Source: CAZYSK01 sp964649415
Lineage (GTDB): Bacteria > Chloroflexota > Anaerolineae > B4-G1
Assembly: GCA_964649415.1 (NCBI GenBank)
Contig: CAZYSK010000054.1
Location: 1 to 41,246, forward strand
Reading direction: 5' to 3'
Length of the DNA stretch: 41,246 nt
Of this stretch, positions 16,333-24,759 are shown piece after piece; positions within the stretch are counted from its first letter, which is position 1; each line of letters begins with the position of its first letter. The notes under the pieces are model-generated. The model was not told where the DNA came from. It saw only the letters and a list, made by a program, of their open reading frames with translations, and did no database searches. A program made the translations under genes and the position numbers.

Positions 16333-18270
16333 TCACGCCGGAGCCGGCGCAGGCGGCATATCCAACGTGGGCTTGCGCCGCTCGGCGGTTGGCTGCACTA
16401 CGTGCTGCCCAGCGCCGGACACGGGCGGTGAGCTCTCCGGGGCACCCGGAGGCTCCTCACCCTCAAACAAAGCGACGAACTCATCCGCATTCAGCGTCTC
16501 GACTTCCATCAAGCGCTGTGCGACTCGATCCAGGTGCCCGCGATACTGCGTCAAGGTATCAATGGCCCGGTCGTAGGCCTCGCGCACGATGCTACGTACC
16601 TCGTCGTCTATCTCCTGCGCCACCGCCTCGCTGTAATCGCGCTGCTCGCCGATCTCCTTGCCCAGGAACACCAGCTCTTCCTTCTGACCAAAGGTCATCG
16701 GCCCCAGCTTGTCGCTCATCCCGTAGCGCGTCACCATGGCGCGGGCCTTCTCCGTCACCTGCTCCAGGTCATTCGCCGCGCCCGTCGTCACGTCACCAAA
16801 GACCAACTCCTCGGCCGCACGTCCGCCCAGTGCGTAGGCCAGGTCGGCCTTGAACTTGGCCTTGGTCTGCATCCGCCGATCGTTCTCCGGCAAGGCGATG
16901 GTATAACCGGCCGCTATCCCGCGCGCTACGATGGAGACCTTGTGCACCGGGTCACATTCCTCCAGCACGTGGGCCACCACGGCGTGCCCACCTTCGTGGT
17001 AGGCCGTGATGCGCTTCTCTTCCTCAGACATCAAGCGGCTCTTGCGCTCCGGCCCGGCGATCACGCGCTCAATCGCCTCTTCGAACTCAGCCATCTCGAT
17101 GACCTTCTTGTTGAGGCGAGCAGCCAGGATAGCCGCTTCGTTGACCAGATTCTCGATGTCGGCCCCTACGAAGCCCGGCGTAGCTTTGGCCAGCGTCCTG
17201 GTCTCCACGTTGCCGCTCAGCGGCTTGCCCCGCATGTGGATCTTCAGAATCGCCTCACGGCCCCGAATGTCCGGCCGGTCGAGCACGATCCGGCGGTCAA
17301 AACGGCCCGGCCGCAGCAGCGCGGGGTCCAATATGTCGGGGCGGTTCGTGGCCGCCATCACGATCACGTTGGTGTCCGTGTCAAAACCATCCATCTCGAC
17401 CAGGATCTGGTTCAGCGTCTGCTCCCGCTCGTCGTGCGAGCCCCCCAGACCGGCCCCCCGGTGGCGTCCCACCGCGTCTATCTCGTCAAGAAAGATGATA
17501 CACGGGCTGTGTCGCTTCGCTTGCTCGTACAGGTCGCGTACCCTGGACGCCCCGACGCCGACAAACATCTCCACGAACTCTGAGCCAGATATGGAGAAGA
17601 AGGGGACACCCGCTTCCCCACTGACTGCCTTGGCCAACAACGTCTTGCCGGTTCCGGGCGCTCCCATCAACAGCACGCCCTTGGGGATACGCGCTCCCAA
17701 TTGAACGAACTTCTCCGGCTCTTTGAGGAACTCAACCACCTCGCACAGTTCCTCCTTCGCCTCGTCCACCCCCGCCACGTCCTCAAACGTGATCGACGGC
17801 TGATCGCCGGTGTACATCCGGGCACGGCTCTTGCCAAAGGCAAGCGCCTGGTTGTTCGCGCCCTGGAACTGGCGCAACATCATGTACCCCCCCACCAGCA
17901 TGGCGATCACCAGCAGGATTGAACCACCGGCACTCAACAACGTCATCCAGTCAGGAGGCTTCACCACCTCGATATCGACGGCCTCCATTTCCCCCGCAGT
18001 CACCCCCAGATCACGCAACTGCTCCGTGATTGTAGTCTCAGTCCCCTTATGCGACACGATCTCCTCGCCGTCCTTCAGTTCGGCGAACAGCGCGTCGCCC
18101 TCCACGCGGATGCTGACCACGTTCCCGCGCCGCACCTGCGCTGCGAGCCCTGTTAGCGGAGTCCGCGTGACATCCGAAGCTCGCTGCGAATAGAAGCTGT
18201 ACACCAGAAACACAACGGCCACGAGTATGATCAGGTAAATTAACGAACTGCCCTTTGACCTAGAACCCAC
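16333..18270 (-). CDS. ftsH: ATP-dependent zinc metalloprotease FtsH
   Basis: 645 residues from GTG 18270, chosen because ggagga lies 5 bases before it and the protein then opens VGSRSKGSSLIYLIILVAVV; a longer frame to 18348 adds 26 untypical residues. Two membrane segments (about 10-28 and 110-130) flank a small periplasmic domain. Then the AAA+ domain: Walker A GAPGTGKTLLAKA, Walker B CIIFLDEIDAVG, and an SRH with RPGRFDRRI. The zinc protease domain has HEGGHAVVAH and the third ligand region (AANDLEQVT). It degrades misfolded and regulatory membrane proteins. A Pro-rich tail is typical of this clade. Monocistronic. Confidence 0.97.
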   Translation of the reverse strand: MGSRSKGSSLIYLIILVAVVFLVYSFYSQRASDVTRTPLTGLAAQVRRGNVVSIRVEGDALFAELKDGEEIVSHKGTETTITEQLRDLGVTAGEMEAVDIEVVKPPDWMTLLSAGGSILLVIAMLVGGYMMLRQFQGANNQALAFGKSRARMYTGDQPSITFEDVAGVDEAKEELCEVVEFLKEPEKFVQLGARIPKGVLLMGAPGTGKTLLAKAVSGEAGVPFFSISGSEFVEMFVGVGASRVRDLYEQAKRHSPCIIFLDEIDAVGRHRGAGLGGSHDEREQTLNQILVEMDGFDTDTNVIVMAATNRPDILDPALLRPGRFDRRIVLDRPDIRGREAILKIHMRGKPLSGNVETRTLAKATPGFVGADIENLVNEAAILAARLNKKVIEMAEFEEAIERVIAGPERKSRLMSEEEKRITAYHEGGHAVVAHVLEECDPVHKVSIVARGIAAGYTIALPENDRRMQTKAKFKADLAYALGGRAAEELVFGDVTTGAANDLEQVTEKARAMVTRYGMSDKLGPMTFGQKEELVFLGKEIGEQRDYSEAVAQEIDDEVRSIVREAYDRAIDTLTQYRGHLDRVAQRLMEVETLNADEFVALFEGEEPPGAPESSPPVSGAGQHVVQPTAERRKPTLDMPPAPAPA

Positions 18271-18472
18271 CGATTTCCTCCATCTCAATACCGGATGCTC
18301 TCCAAAGCGCGGCACTCGCACGTGGGTGACACGCCACACGACGGCCACAAACCTCCAATTGCCCGTTCGTCAGGAAGAGCCCGGCCACAGCACTCCATGT
18401 TTAGGAGCAACGTGCTCGTCAAGCACGAAACAAGCCGACAGCCAACACAGTACGGTGGCTCTCGCACCCTAT

Positions 18473-18481
18473 ATTATACCA
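18473..18481 (-). promoter_or_regulatory. Extended -10 promoter upstream of ftsH
   Basis: On the - strand TGG-TATAAT (18481-18473) is an extended -10 (TGn) element. The hexamer 17 bases upstream (TGTGCC) is a weak -35, as allowed with extended -10 promoters. The leader to the ftsH GTG would be about 195 bases. The rest of 18271-18555 holds no gene. Confidence 0.6.
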
Positions 18482-18555
18482 CGTTTTGTTAGACCGGCAC
18501 ATGACGTGCATTAGAGATACAGTAGAAAGAAACGACCGCCACACCGGCCCCGGCC

Positions 18556-20466
18556 TCAACGCTGTACCTCAAACTCAGCGATCAGGATGCTGTCCAACTC
18601 AGCTGTCGTGAGGCCGGCATCCACGACCGGCAACCTGGCACCAGGCTGGCCCTGAGGGTACATGCCAACGCGCAACTGATACCGCCCAGCTGGCAAATCG
18701 GCCGGAATCACGACCTGGTGGGGCGTCATGACCCCGACGCTCGCCATCCATTCTGTAGTAGGCGAAATAGGCTCAGCATCCTGCTGAGCCACCAGGTTCC
18801 CATCGGACCCCATCACGTGCACGAAAACCGTGTAGTGCGTGTCGATGGACCGCACCGCGTGCCAGCGCAACGTCAAGGCGATGACGTCGCCCGGCTGGAA
18901 GATCCCCTTGCGTAGGCTCGCCGCCTCCAACACAATGAGATTAGCCAAGTTGACGTCGAGGGGGATAGGTACGTCCACGCCGCCGCTCACGGTCAGCGTG
19001 ACCGTGTCATCCGCTCGAAGCGTCACCCCACGCCCAGGTTCCTGGGTCACCACCATCCCCTCCGGTTGAGGGCTCCACACTTCCTCAACCACGACGCGCA
19101 GGCCATCCGACTCGAGGCCATTCTGCACCATCTCCACCGGGTAGCCCACCACGCCGGGCAGTGTCAGCTCCCGCCTCGGGCGATTGACAACCACAGCAAC
19201 CTCTGCATCAAGGGGCACGCGCTCGCCCGGGGCCGGGCTCTGCTCCAGCACAACACCGTCATCCGCGCCCGGCTCATCGCGCTCCTCCAGCAGCACAAAA
19301 CGCAACCCCGCCCGCTCCACCGCGCGCCGCGCCTCGTCCACGGAGCTGCCCAACAGACCAGGGACCGCGATCAACTGTGCGTCCGGCGTCACGGTCACCA
19401 GGGGCGTGCGCGTAGGGGTGGCAGGCACCGTCGGAAGCGCGGAATACGCACGGCGAACTGACAGCCACAGAGGAACAAGCCCCAACACGGCGACGAACGC
19501 GACCAGCCCCATTCCCCAGGTCAGCATATCGGGAACCGGTCGCGGCGGGGACTCTGACACGGGCTCGACCGGACGATCCGCTTCTGTTGGAGGCAAGACG
19601 GGCGCGACAGGAGTGGAAACCGCGGGCTGCCAACCGGTCATCTGCTCACTCTGCCGGCGGTACACGTCCAGGGCATCGGCCAACTCGTCAGCGTACGGAT
19701 AGCGCGCTGCGGGCTCTTTGGATAACACCCTGTGAATGATGTGCTCCAATTGAGCGGGCACGTAGGGCGTGCGGACAGCCAGAGGCGGGGGCTCCTCGCG
19801 CATGTGCATCAGCGCCAATGCGGTGTGCTTCTCCGCCCGAAAGGGCGGAACCCCGGCCAACATCTCGTACATCATGACGCCGATGCTATACACGTCAGAC
19901 GCCGGAGACGGCGGCTTGCCGGCAGCCTGCTCGGGCGAGAAATAGAGCGGGCTGCCCCACACCGTCTCCGATTCGGTGACCCCCGACTCGGAGAGCGCCC
20001 GCGCGATGCCAAAGTCAGTCACCTTCGCACACCCCTCCTGGGTCACCAGCACGTTCTGGGGCTTGATGTCGCAGTGAATAGTACCCGCCCTGTGTGCGTG
20101 CCCGACACCGGCGCAGACCTGGATCGCGATATCCAGAGCCTCGTCCACACCCAGACGGCCCTTCTGGCGGATCACAGTCTTCAGGTCATGGCCGGCCACG
20201 TATTCCATCACGATATAATGCCGGTCACCATCCTGGCCGACATCATACACCGTGACGATGCTGGAATGATCGAGGTTGGCCGCGGCGCGGGCCTCCCGCT
20301 GGAATCGGGCAAGAAACGCCGGATCGCTGGCGAATCCCTCGCGCAGCACCTTCACCGCCACCTGGCGCTGGAGCAGCTCATCCTCCCCCCGATACACCAC
20401 GGCCATCCCACCAGAACCGACCAGCTCCAGCAAGCGATATCGATTGTTGAGCAACACAGGTTCCAT
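18556..20466 (-). CDS. PASTA-domain Ser/Thr protein kinase with extra C-terminal beta domain
   Basis: About 636 residues from ATG 20466. Kinase domain 1-265: GSGGMAVVYRGED loop, VAVKVLREG lysine, HCDIKPQNVLV catalytic loop (HCD where HRD is usual), DFGIARAL, and SPEQAAGKPPSPASDVYSIG. A Pro-rich juxtamembrane linker follows, then one membrane segment (about 325-345), so the kinase is inside and the C-terminus outside. Two PASTA repeats (AVPGLLGSSVDEARRAVERA; LPGVVGYPVEMVQNGLESDG) suggest binding of cell-wall muropeptides. The last ~140 residues are a beta-sandwich (RWHAVRSIDTHYTVFVHVMG; DLPAGRYQLRVGMYP) of a type frequent in Chloroflexota surface and glycosyltransferase proteins and not usual on PknB kinases. 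Confidence 0.93.
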   Translation of the reverse strand: MEPVLLNNRYRLLELVGSGGMAVVYRGEDELLQRQVAVKVLREGFASDPAFLARFQREARAAANLDHSSIVTVYDVGQDGDRHYIVMEYVAGHDLKTVIRQKGRLGVDEALDIAIQVCAGVGHAHRAGTIHCDIKPQNVLVTQEGCAKVTDFGIARALSESGVTESETVWGSPLYFSPEQAAGKPPSPASDVYSIGVMMYEMLAGVPPFRAEKHTALALMHMREEPPPLAVRTPYVPAQLEHIIHRVLSKEPAARYPYADELADALDVYRRQSEQMTGWQPAVSTPVAPVLPPTEADRPVEPVSESPPRPVPDMLTWGMGLVAFVAVLGLVPLWLSVRRAYSALPTVPATPTRTPLVTVTPDAQLIAVPGLLGSSVDEARRAVERAGLRFVLLEERDEPGADDGVVLEQSPAPGERVPLDAEVAVVVNRPRRELTLPGVVGYPVEMVQNGLESDGLRVVVEEVWSPQPEGMVVTQEPGRGVTLRADDTVTLTVSGGVDVPIPLDVNLANLIVLEAASLRKGIFQPGDVIALTLRWHAVRSIDTHYTVFVHVMGSDGNLVAQQDAEPISPTTEWMASVGVMTPHQVVIPADLPAGRYQLRVGMYPQGQPGARLPVVDAGLTTAELDSILIAEFEVQR

Positions 20467-20578
20467 CGCCCCACTCCGACCGTGGACAATCACGTCGATA
20501 TACGGATCGTATTGTACTTCAAATCAGTGGCATCGGCAAGGAATCGCCCGGGGGCGTTCTTCCGTTGGCGTCTCAACC

Positions 20579-20607
20579 TTGCGGACAGGCCCTTAGCATG
20601 CTATAAT
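20579..20607 (+). promoter_or_regulatory. Promoter of secG
   Basis: TTGCGG (20579-20584), a 17-base spacer and a perfect TATAAT (20602-20607). A start near 20614 gives a short leader containing ttggagg, the secG ribosome site. Confidence 0.75.
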
Positions 20608-20631
20608 CTAGATCGTTTGGAGGAATACACT

Positions 20632-20856
20632 ATGGGAGTTTACCTCAACATCGCGCAGATTATTATCAGTGTTGCATTGGTCATCGTCATCCTCCTGCAG
20701 GTCAGAAGCGGCGGCATGGGAGGAGTCTTCGGCGGGACAGATAGTGCCGTCTACAAGACACGACGAGGCGTGGAACGCACGCTGTTCAACATTACCGTCG
20801 GCCTGTCCATCACGTTCTTCCTGATCACCATCCTCAACGTGATCATCACAGGCTGA
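20632..20856 (+). CDS. secG: Protein translocase subunit SecG
   Basis: 74 residues: two membrane helices (about 4-22 and 50-72) around a conserved cytoplasmic loop (QVRSGGMGGVFGGTDSAVYKTRRG), the SecG signature. It is the small partner of SecYE that assists SecA-driven export. Ribosome site ggagg 8 bases before ATG. Monocistronic, closed by a strong hairpin. Confidence 0.95.
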   Translation: MGVYLNIAQIIISVALVIVILLQVRSGGMGGVFGGTDSAVYKTRRGVERTLFNITVGLSITFFLITILNVIITG

Positions 20857-20877
20857 CTCCGCGGCACTCGCGCGAGA

Positions 20878-20915
20878 AGGGTGTTTCGGGCGACACATCG
20901 CCCCCGAAACACCCT
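20878..20915 (+). terminator. Terminator hairpin after secG
   Basis: AGGGTGTTTCGGG (20878-20890) and CCCGAAACACCCT (20903-20915) form a perfect 13-bp stem with a 12-base loop, 21 bases after the secG stop. The tail (tgacgtg) is not T-rich. No gene is seen in 20916-21119. Confidence 0.75.
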
Positions 20916-21119
20916 TGACGTGTCGCAATGGCGTCTGCCTGCGGTGAGCCCGAGCCGATGGAACACAGCCAAACCCGGATCAGCACAGAGCGCTTCACCC
21001 GCTCGGTGCGGTTCTGCGCGAGCCTGTGTCAAGCCGTGAGACGTGAACGACTGGCCCCAGCCCCAACAGAACATGCCCAACCTGCCACACAAGCGCAGGT
21101 GCGGGGGAGCGTCTGAAGC

Positions 21120-22787
21120 GTGACCCATCACATCAGGTGGCAAATCGTCCTCATCCTCGCCGGCGTTGTGTTGGTGGGCATCCTGCTGACCTACCTGGCG
21201 CTCAACTACACCACCGTGCTGCGCCCTGGCCACGGTGGAACCTACGTGGAAAGCATCGCCGGGTTTCCGCACTACGTCAACCCGCTGCTGAGCGCGTACA
21301 ACGAGGTCGACCGCGACCTCTGCGCGCTGGTGTTCAGCGGCCTGACACGCATGAACGGGCGCGGAGAGCTGGAGCCTGATCTGGCCCGCGGGTGGGAAGT
21401 CTCGCCCGACGGCCTGAGCTACGTGTTTTCGCTCCGCGCCAACGCTCGGTGGCACGACGGCGTCGCACTGACTGCCACCGACGTCGTCTTCACGCTCGGC
21501 CTGCTACAGGACCCCGACTTCCCCGGCCCCCCCGACCTGGGAAGCACACTGTGGCAGACGGTGACGGTCGACGAGCTGGATCGCCACACCGTGCGCTTCA
21601 CGTTGCCCGAGCCTTATGCCGCCTTTCTCGACTATACCACGGTTGGCATCCTGCCGGCGCATCTGCTGGCCGGGATTGGCGCGGCCGAGCTGCCGGCTGC
21701 GGAGTTCAATCTCAACCCCGTCGGCAGTGGCCCCTTCCGCCTCGAGGAACTCAAGATTGAGGACGAGGCCATCACGGCCATGGTGCTGGAGCAGTTCCCC
21801 AACTACTACCGCGCCCGCCCCTACCTGGATCGCGTCCAGTTCCGCTTCTATCCCAGCTATCAGACGGCCTTCGCCGCCTACGAAGCAGGGGAGGTAGAGG
21901 GAATCGCAGGGATAGCGCCAGATGACCTGCCACGCACGCGAGATCGTATCTACTCCGCCCCCATCGCCGAATACGGCCTCGTGTTCCTCAACCTGAGCCG
22001 CCCAGACCTGTCGTTCTTCCAGGAGCAGGAGGTGCGCCAGGCTCTGCTGTACGCGCTTGACCGGCAGCAGATCGTCGATGGCGCGCTCAAGGGGCAGGCC
22101 GTCGTCGCGCACAGCCCCTTGATCCCGGGCACGTGGGCCTACAAAGATGACATCCGGCGCTACGAACACGACCCCGACACGGCCGACGCGCTGCTAAACG
22201 AGGCGGGGTGGGCACGGGTGGAAGCGGATGACGGCCTGCGGCACAAGCAGGGCGAGCGGCTGGGGTTCAAGCTGCTCACCTCAAGCGAACCCCAACGTAT
22301 GGCGGTGGCCCATAGCCTGGCCGACCAGTGGCAGGCCGTCGGGGTCACGGTCACGGTCGAGACCGCGTCGCCGCTGGAGGTGCGTGAAGCGCTGGAGACG
22401 CGTGACTTCGAGGCGATCCTGGTCCATCTGGCCTCGCAGGGAGACCCCGACCCGTATCCCTTCTGGCACGAGACGCAGGCGGACGGCGGACAGAACTACG
22501 CCGGCTTCGTCCACCGCCGCATCAGCGAGGTCACCGAACAGGCACGGGTGATCGTGAACCGCGAGAGCCGCAAGCAACTGTACCACGAATTCCAGGACAT
22601 CTTCGCCGAAGAAGTGCCCGCCTTGCCGCTCTACATCCCCGTCTACACCTACGCCGTAGATGAACGCATCCACGACCTACAAATCGGACCCATGATGCAC
22701 CCATCCGACCGTTTTCGCACCATATCCGATTGGTGGATCGTGCCGCGCCGCGTCATCGTAAGCGAGTCAGAGCTCGGTCGTCCTTGA
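21120..22787 (+). CDS. Peptide/nickel-type ABC transporter substrate-binding protein (SBP_bac_5)
   Basis: 555 residues from GTG 21120 (gggggag about 10 bases upstream). Residues 8-28 form one hydrophobic segment (WQIVLILAGVVLVGILLTYL) with no lipobox Cys, so the protein is probably held by an uncleaved N-terminal anchor. Family 5 extracellular binding-protein marks follow: GGTYVESIAGFPHYVNPLLS, LEPDLARGWEVSPDGLSYVF, LRANARWHDGVALTATDVVF, and NPVGSGPFRL. No permease or ATPase genes are next to it, which is unusual for the family. The ligand is unknown: oligopeptides, sugars and metal chelates are all possible. Confidence 0.9.
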   Translation: MTHHIRWQIVLILAGVVLVGILLTYLALNYTTVLRPGHGGTYVESIAGFPHYVNPLLSAYNEVDRDLCALVFSGLTRMNGRGELEPDLARGWEVSPDGLSYVFSLRANARWHDGVALTATDVVFTLGLLQDPDFPGPPDLGSTLWQTVTVDELDRHTVRFTLPEPYAAFLDYTTVGILPAHLLAGIGAAELPAAEFNLNPVGSGPFRLEELKIEDEAITAMVLEQFPNYYRARPYLDRVQFRFYPSYQTAFAAYEAGEVEGIAGIAPDDLPRTRDRIYSAPIAEYGLVFLNLSRPDLSFFQEQEVRQALLYALDRQQIVDGALKGQAVVAHSPLIPGTWAYKDDIRRYEHDPDTADALLNEAGWARVEADDGLRHKQGERLGFKLLTSSEPQRMAVAHSLADQWQAVGVTVTVETASPLEVREALETRDFEAILVHLASQGDPDPYPFWHETQADGGQNYAGFVHRRISEVTEQARVIVNRESRKQLYHEFQDIFAEEVPALPLYIPVYTYAVDERIHDLQIGPMMHPSDRFRTISDWWIVPRRVIVSESELGRP

Positions 22788-22811
22788 CAACACGGGCGTT
22801 TGTTGTAAAAT
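22784..22811 (+). promoter_or_regulatory. Promoter of tRNA-Leu overlapping the preceding stop codon
   Basis: A perfect TTGACA (22784-22789) contains the TGA stop (22785-22787) of the binding-protein gene. A 16-base spacer is followed by TAAAAT (22806-22811). The tRNA starts 28 bases after the -10. Confidence 0.8.
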
Positions 22812-22839
22812 AGCAGCTACCCTGGCACAGGGTACACAC

Positions 22840-22927
22840 GCCGAAGTGGCGGAACAGGCAGACGCGCTGCGTTCAGGGCGCAGTGGGCTTCATGCCCATG
22901 TGGGTTCAACTCCCACCTTCGGCACCA
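22840..22927 (+). tRNA. tRNA-Leu (anticodon CAG)
   Basis: The acceptor GCCGAAG pairs with CTTCGGC. The anticodon stem CTGCG/CGCAG holds the loop TTCAGGG with anticodon CAG. A long variable arm (TGGGC-ttcat-GCCCA) marks a class II tRNA. The T arm is GTGGG-TTCAACT-CCCAC. The CCA end is encoded (22925-22927). Confidence 0.97.
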
Positions 22928-22941
22928 TCTCACTCTCTCAA

Positions 22942-22966
22942 CGAGGCGGATTACCCGCCTCGTTTT
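22942..22966 (+). terminator. Rho-independent terminator after tRNA-Leu
   Basis: CGAGGCGG (22942-22949) pairs with CCGCCTCG (22955-22962), with a 5-base loop, followed directly by TTTT. It lies 15 bases after the tRNA. Confidence 0.88.
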
Positions 22967-22999
22967 GCTTCCCCGGCCTCGAGAAAGCCGGCCGAACGC

Positions 23000-23028
23000 T
23001 TGACGCCGCGGAAAAACCAGGGTATGAT
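23000..23028 (+). promoter_or_regulatory. Promoter of the FtsB-like gene
   Basis: TTGACG (23000-23005), a 17-base spacer, TATGAT (23023-23028). It lies 50 bases before the ATG of the septum-initiator-like gene. Confidence 0.75.
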
Positions 23029-23077
23029 AACAGTAGCCGTCGGACCGCGGCCCGAACCCGCGCCCAGGAGGTGCCGT

Positions 23078-23482
23078 ATGTCGCTTCCCAAGCCGAATCG
23101 CAAGCAACTTGCCTTTGGCGTCATCATCATCGTCGCCCTGGCAATTGTCGCCGGCCTCATGTGGGCATTCGCGCAGCAGTTGGCACTCGCCCGGCAGATA
23201 CGCGCGGAGCAACTCCAGCTAGAGCAGGCGGTAGCGACCGAGAAGGCGCGCAACGACGAACTGGTCGCGCAGCTCGACTACGTCAGGTCCGACGAGTACG
23301 TGGAACACTGGGCCCGGGCCGAACGAAAGATGGCCCACCCGGGAGAGGTAGTCGTCATCGTGGTCGACGAGCCCGATGGGGAAGCGGCCGCGGACGTGCA
23401 GCCCACGCCGGCGACTCAACCCAAGGCGCGACCATTCTGGGTTGATCTGTGGGAGCTGGTGTTCGCGCCGTCGAGCCGCTAG
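23078..23482 (+). CDS. FtsB/DivIC-like septum formation initiator protein
   Basis: 134 residues from ATG 23078, with aggaggt 6 bases upstream; longer in-frame starts cross the promoter and tRNA. The layout is that of the FtsB/DivIC family: a short basic N-terminus, one membrane helix (about 11-31), then a coiled coil with heptads (IRAEQLQLEQAVATEKARND) and the YVEHWARAERKMAHPGE box that matches the family's 'YVE..AREKLGMVKPGE'. It is a division-site membrane protein partnering FtsL/FtsQ. The Pro/Ala-rich tail ending in WVDLWELVF suits Chloroflexota relatives. Confidence 0.88.
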   Translation: MSLPKPNRKQLAFGVIIIVALAIVAGLMWAFAQQLALARQIRAEQLQLEQAVATEKARNDELVAQLDYVRSDEYVEHWARAERKMAHPGEVVVIVVDEPDGEAAADVQPTPATQPKARPFWVDLWELVFAPSSR

Positions 23483-23509
23483 ATTGCTGAATCGCCAAAT
23501 CGCGCATCC

Positions 23510-23538
23510 TTGACAACACCGGGATTCCAGAGTATAAT
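23510..23538 (+). promoter_or_regulatory. Perfect consensus promoter of tRNA-fMet
   Basis: TTGACA (23510-23515), exactly 17 bases, TATAAT (23533-23538): both hexamers match the sigma70 consensus in full. The tRNA begins 12 bases after the -10. Confidence 0.93.
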
Positions 23539-23549
23539 ATTAGCCACGT

Positions 23550-23621
23550 TGCGGGGTAGAGCAGAGGCAGCTCGTCGGGCTCATAACCCGGAGGTCCCAG
23601 GTTCGAATCCTGGCCCCGCTA
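23550..23621 (+). tRNA. Initiator tRNA-Met (CAT)
   Basis: Cloverleaf with anticodon CAT in the loop CTCATAA. The anticodon stem ends in three G-C pairs (GGG/CCC), and position 1 (T) does not pair with position 72 (T): both are marks of the bacterial initiator tRNA. The T arm CCAGG-TTCGAAT-CCTGG is intact. The next bases are CCT, so the full CCA is not encoded, unlike the tRNA-Leu upstream. A 46-base near copy of its 3' part lies at 36856-36901. Confidence 0.93.
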
Positions 23622-23636
23622 CCTGAGCGTTACTCT

Positions 23637-23676
23637 AGATCGTCAGGCCAGTGCATTTGAGGTGGCCTGGCGATCT
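23637..23676. terminator. Hairpin after tRNA-fMet
   Basis: AGATCGTCAGGCCA (23637-23650) pairs with TGGCCTGGCGATCT (23663-23676): 14 bp with a single G-U, and a 12-base loop. The downstream bases TCGGTTTCT are moderately T-rich. Confidence 0.75.
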
Positions 23677-23703
23677 TCGGTTTCTGGAACCCTGCAAAGG
23701 GAT

Positions 23704-23814
23704 GGGGCATAACTCACACGCGGTTTGCCGCGTAGCGTGCTTCCTTGCACCAAGTGGTGATCTCTGCTTGGTGACCGCAGAGGCTTCCTCACTTGTGAGT
23801 TATACTGCTTCCCC
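23704..23814. ncRNA. Candidate structured RNA, multi-branched
   Basis: A non-coding stretch with nested pairing. A closing GGGG (23704-23707)/CCCC (23811-23814). A 10-bp stem ATAACTCACA (23709-23718)/TGTGAGTTAT (23794-23803). Inside it three local hairpins: CGCGG-tttg-CCGCG (23719-23732), GTGC-ttcctt-GCAC (23737-23750), and CTCTGC-(9)-GCAGAG (23762-23782). CACCAAG/CTTGGTG (23748-23754/23766-23772) offers an alternative pairing that excludes part of these. The strand is uncertain. I do not match it to a known RNA family. Confidence 0.4.
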
Positions 23815-23860
23815 TCGGCGAAGCGTCGCGCTACTCTACCATCCCCTCTTTCCAGGGGAG

Positions 23861-23941
23861 TCAATACCTCAGTTTATCAACCAGCATCACGCCGGTGGAA
23901 TCAACAATCGCCTTGACAGCTTCTATCGCATCAGTCGGCAT
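23861..23941 (-). CDS. Possible 26-residue small protein or gene remnant
   Basis: ATG at 23941 has a good ribosome site (gggagg, 9 bases upstream), and the frame encodes MPTDAIEAVKAIVDSTGVML and six more residues. It lies 20 bases after the ZIP transporter stop. It could be a small protein co-transcribed with that gene or the 5' remnant of a deleted gene, as seen repeatedly farther along this strand. Confidence 0.35.
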   Translation of the reverse strand: MPTDAIEAVKAIVDSTGVMLVDKLRY

Positions 23942-23961
23942 CTGGCGCTCCTCCCAGCCTC

Positions 23962-24696
23962 TTAGCCCTTGGATAGGATAATCAAGACGGCGACCAGCAC
24001 CCCGACAGCCAGAGCAAGGATGCTGTACCTTCTGGACTCCCTTTCGACCGCAGGGAGCAGATGGGAAGCCCCCACGTAGACCAATGCGCCGGCAGAGATG
24101 GCCAGCAGTATACCCAGTGTGGGTTGCTTGATCGTCTTGATGAAGGGATACGACACCAACGTGCCCAACGGGGTAGATAGAGCTGCCGCTAGAAAGGCGT
24201 ACAAGGCCGACTTTTCTCGGCTGAAGCCTCCCCGCTCCAGGAGCACAAACGTGACGATGCCCTCGGGAAATTCGTGGAGCACCATCCCGATAGCGGCCAG
24301 CACGCCCGTGAGGATGCTGACGTTGAAAGTCACCGAATAGATCACCCCGTCGATGAAGGAGTGAATGCCAATCCCCAACATCGGTATGATGCCCACAACA
24401 TAGTCCGCACACTCATACTCGTGACAGACGTATAGCCTCACGAGGCGATTGGACAGATAGATACCCAGAAACCCCATCAACAGGAACACGGGAGCTGCAT
24501 CGTTCATCTCAAAGGATCTAGGGATGATGTGCATGAACGAGACAGAGATCAGCACGCCCGCCGCGAAACTCATGAAGTAGGCCGAATGCTCCCTGCCCCA
24601 TCGCTCGTACTGGCTGATGACGGTTATGCCAATCGTCGTGACCGCACAGGCCAGAAAGCTAGTCAATGTCACTGCTGCAAACCCATTGGCAAACAT
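23962..24696 (-). CDS. ZIP-family metal transporter
   Basis: 244 residues from ATG 24696 (ggagg 7 bases upstream); an ATG 6 bases earlier lies too close to that site. About eight membrane helices. The binuclear metal site of the ZIP family is clear: GIGIHSFIDGVIY on one helix and GMVLHEFPEGIVTF on the next. It imports Zn2+ or another divalent metal (Fe, Mn, Ni) into the cytoplasm. The Cys/His-rich external loop (CHEYECADY) may help capture metal. It is near cooT/cooC and a feoB fragment, so a metal-supply role for metalloenzymes fits, but this is inference. Confidence 0.92.
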   Translation of the reverse strand: MFANGFAAVTLTSFLACAVTTIGITVISQYERWGREHSAYFMSFAAGVLISVSFMHIIPRSFEMNDAAPVFLLMGFLGIYLSNRLVRLYVCHEYECADYVVGIIPMLGIGIHSFIDGVIYSVTFNVSILTGVLAAIGMVLHEFPEGIVTFVLLERGGFSREKSALYAFLAAALSTPLGTLVSYPFIKTIKQPTLGILLAISAGALVYVGASHLLPAVERESRRYSILALAVGVLVAVLIILSKG

Positions 24697-24759
24697 TGGC
24701 ATCCTCCCTATCCAAACAACTCTCGCCCTCCGACAGCGTCCTGGAGCGGGTGAATACAA

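Noticed and set aside
23704..23814. Metal riboswitch for the ZIP transporter
   Set aside because: It lies beyond the 3' end of the ZIP gene, not in its leader, and I could not match it to a known riboswitch core.
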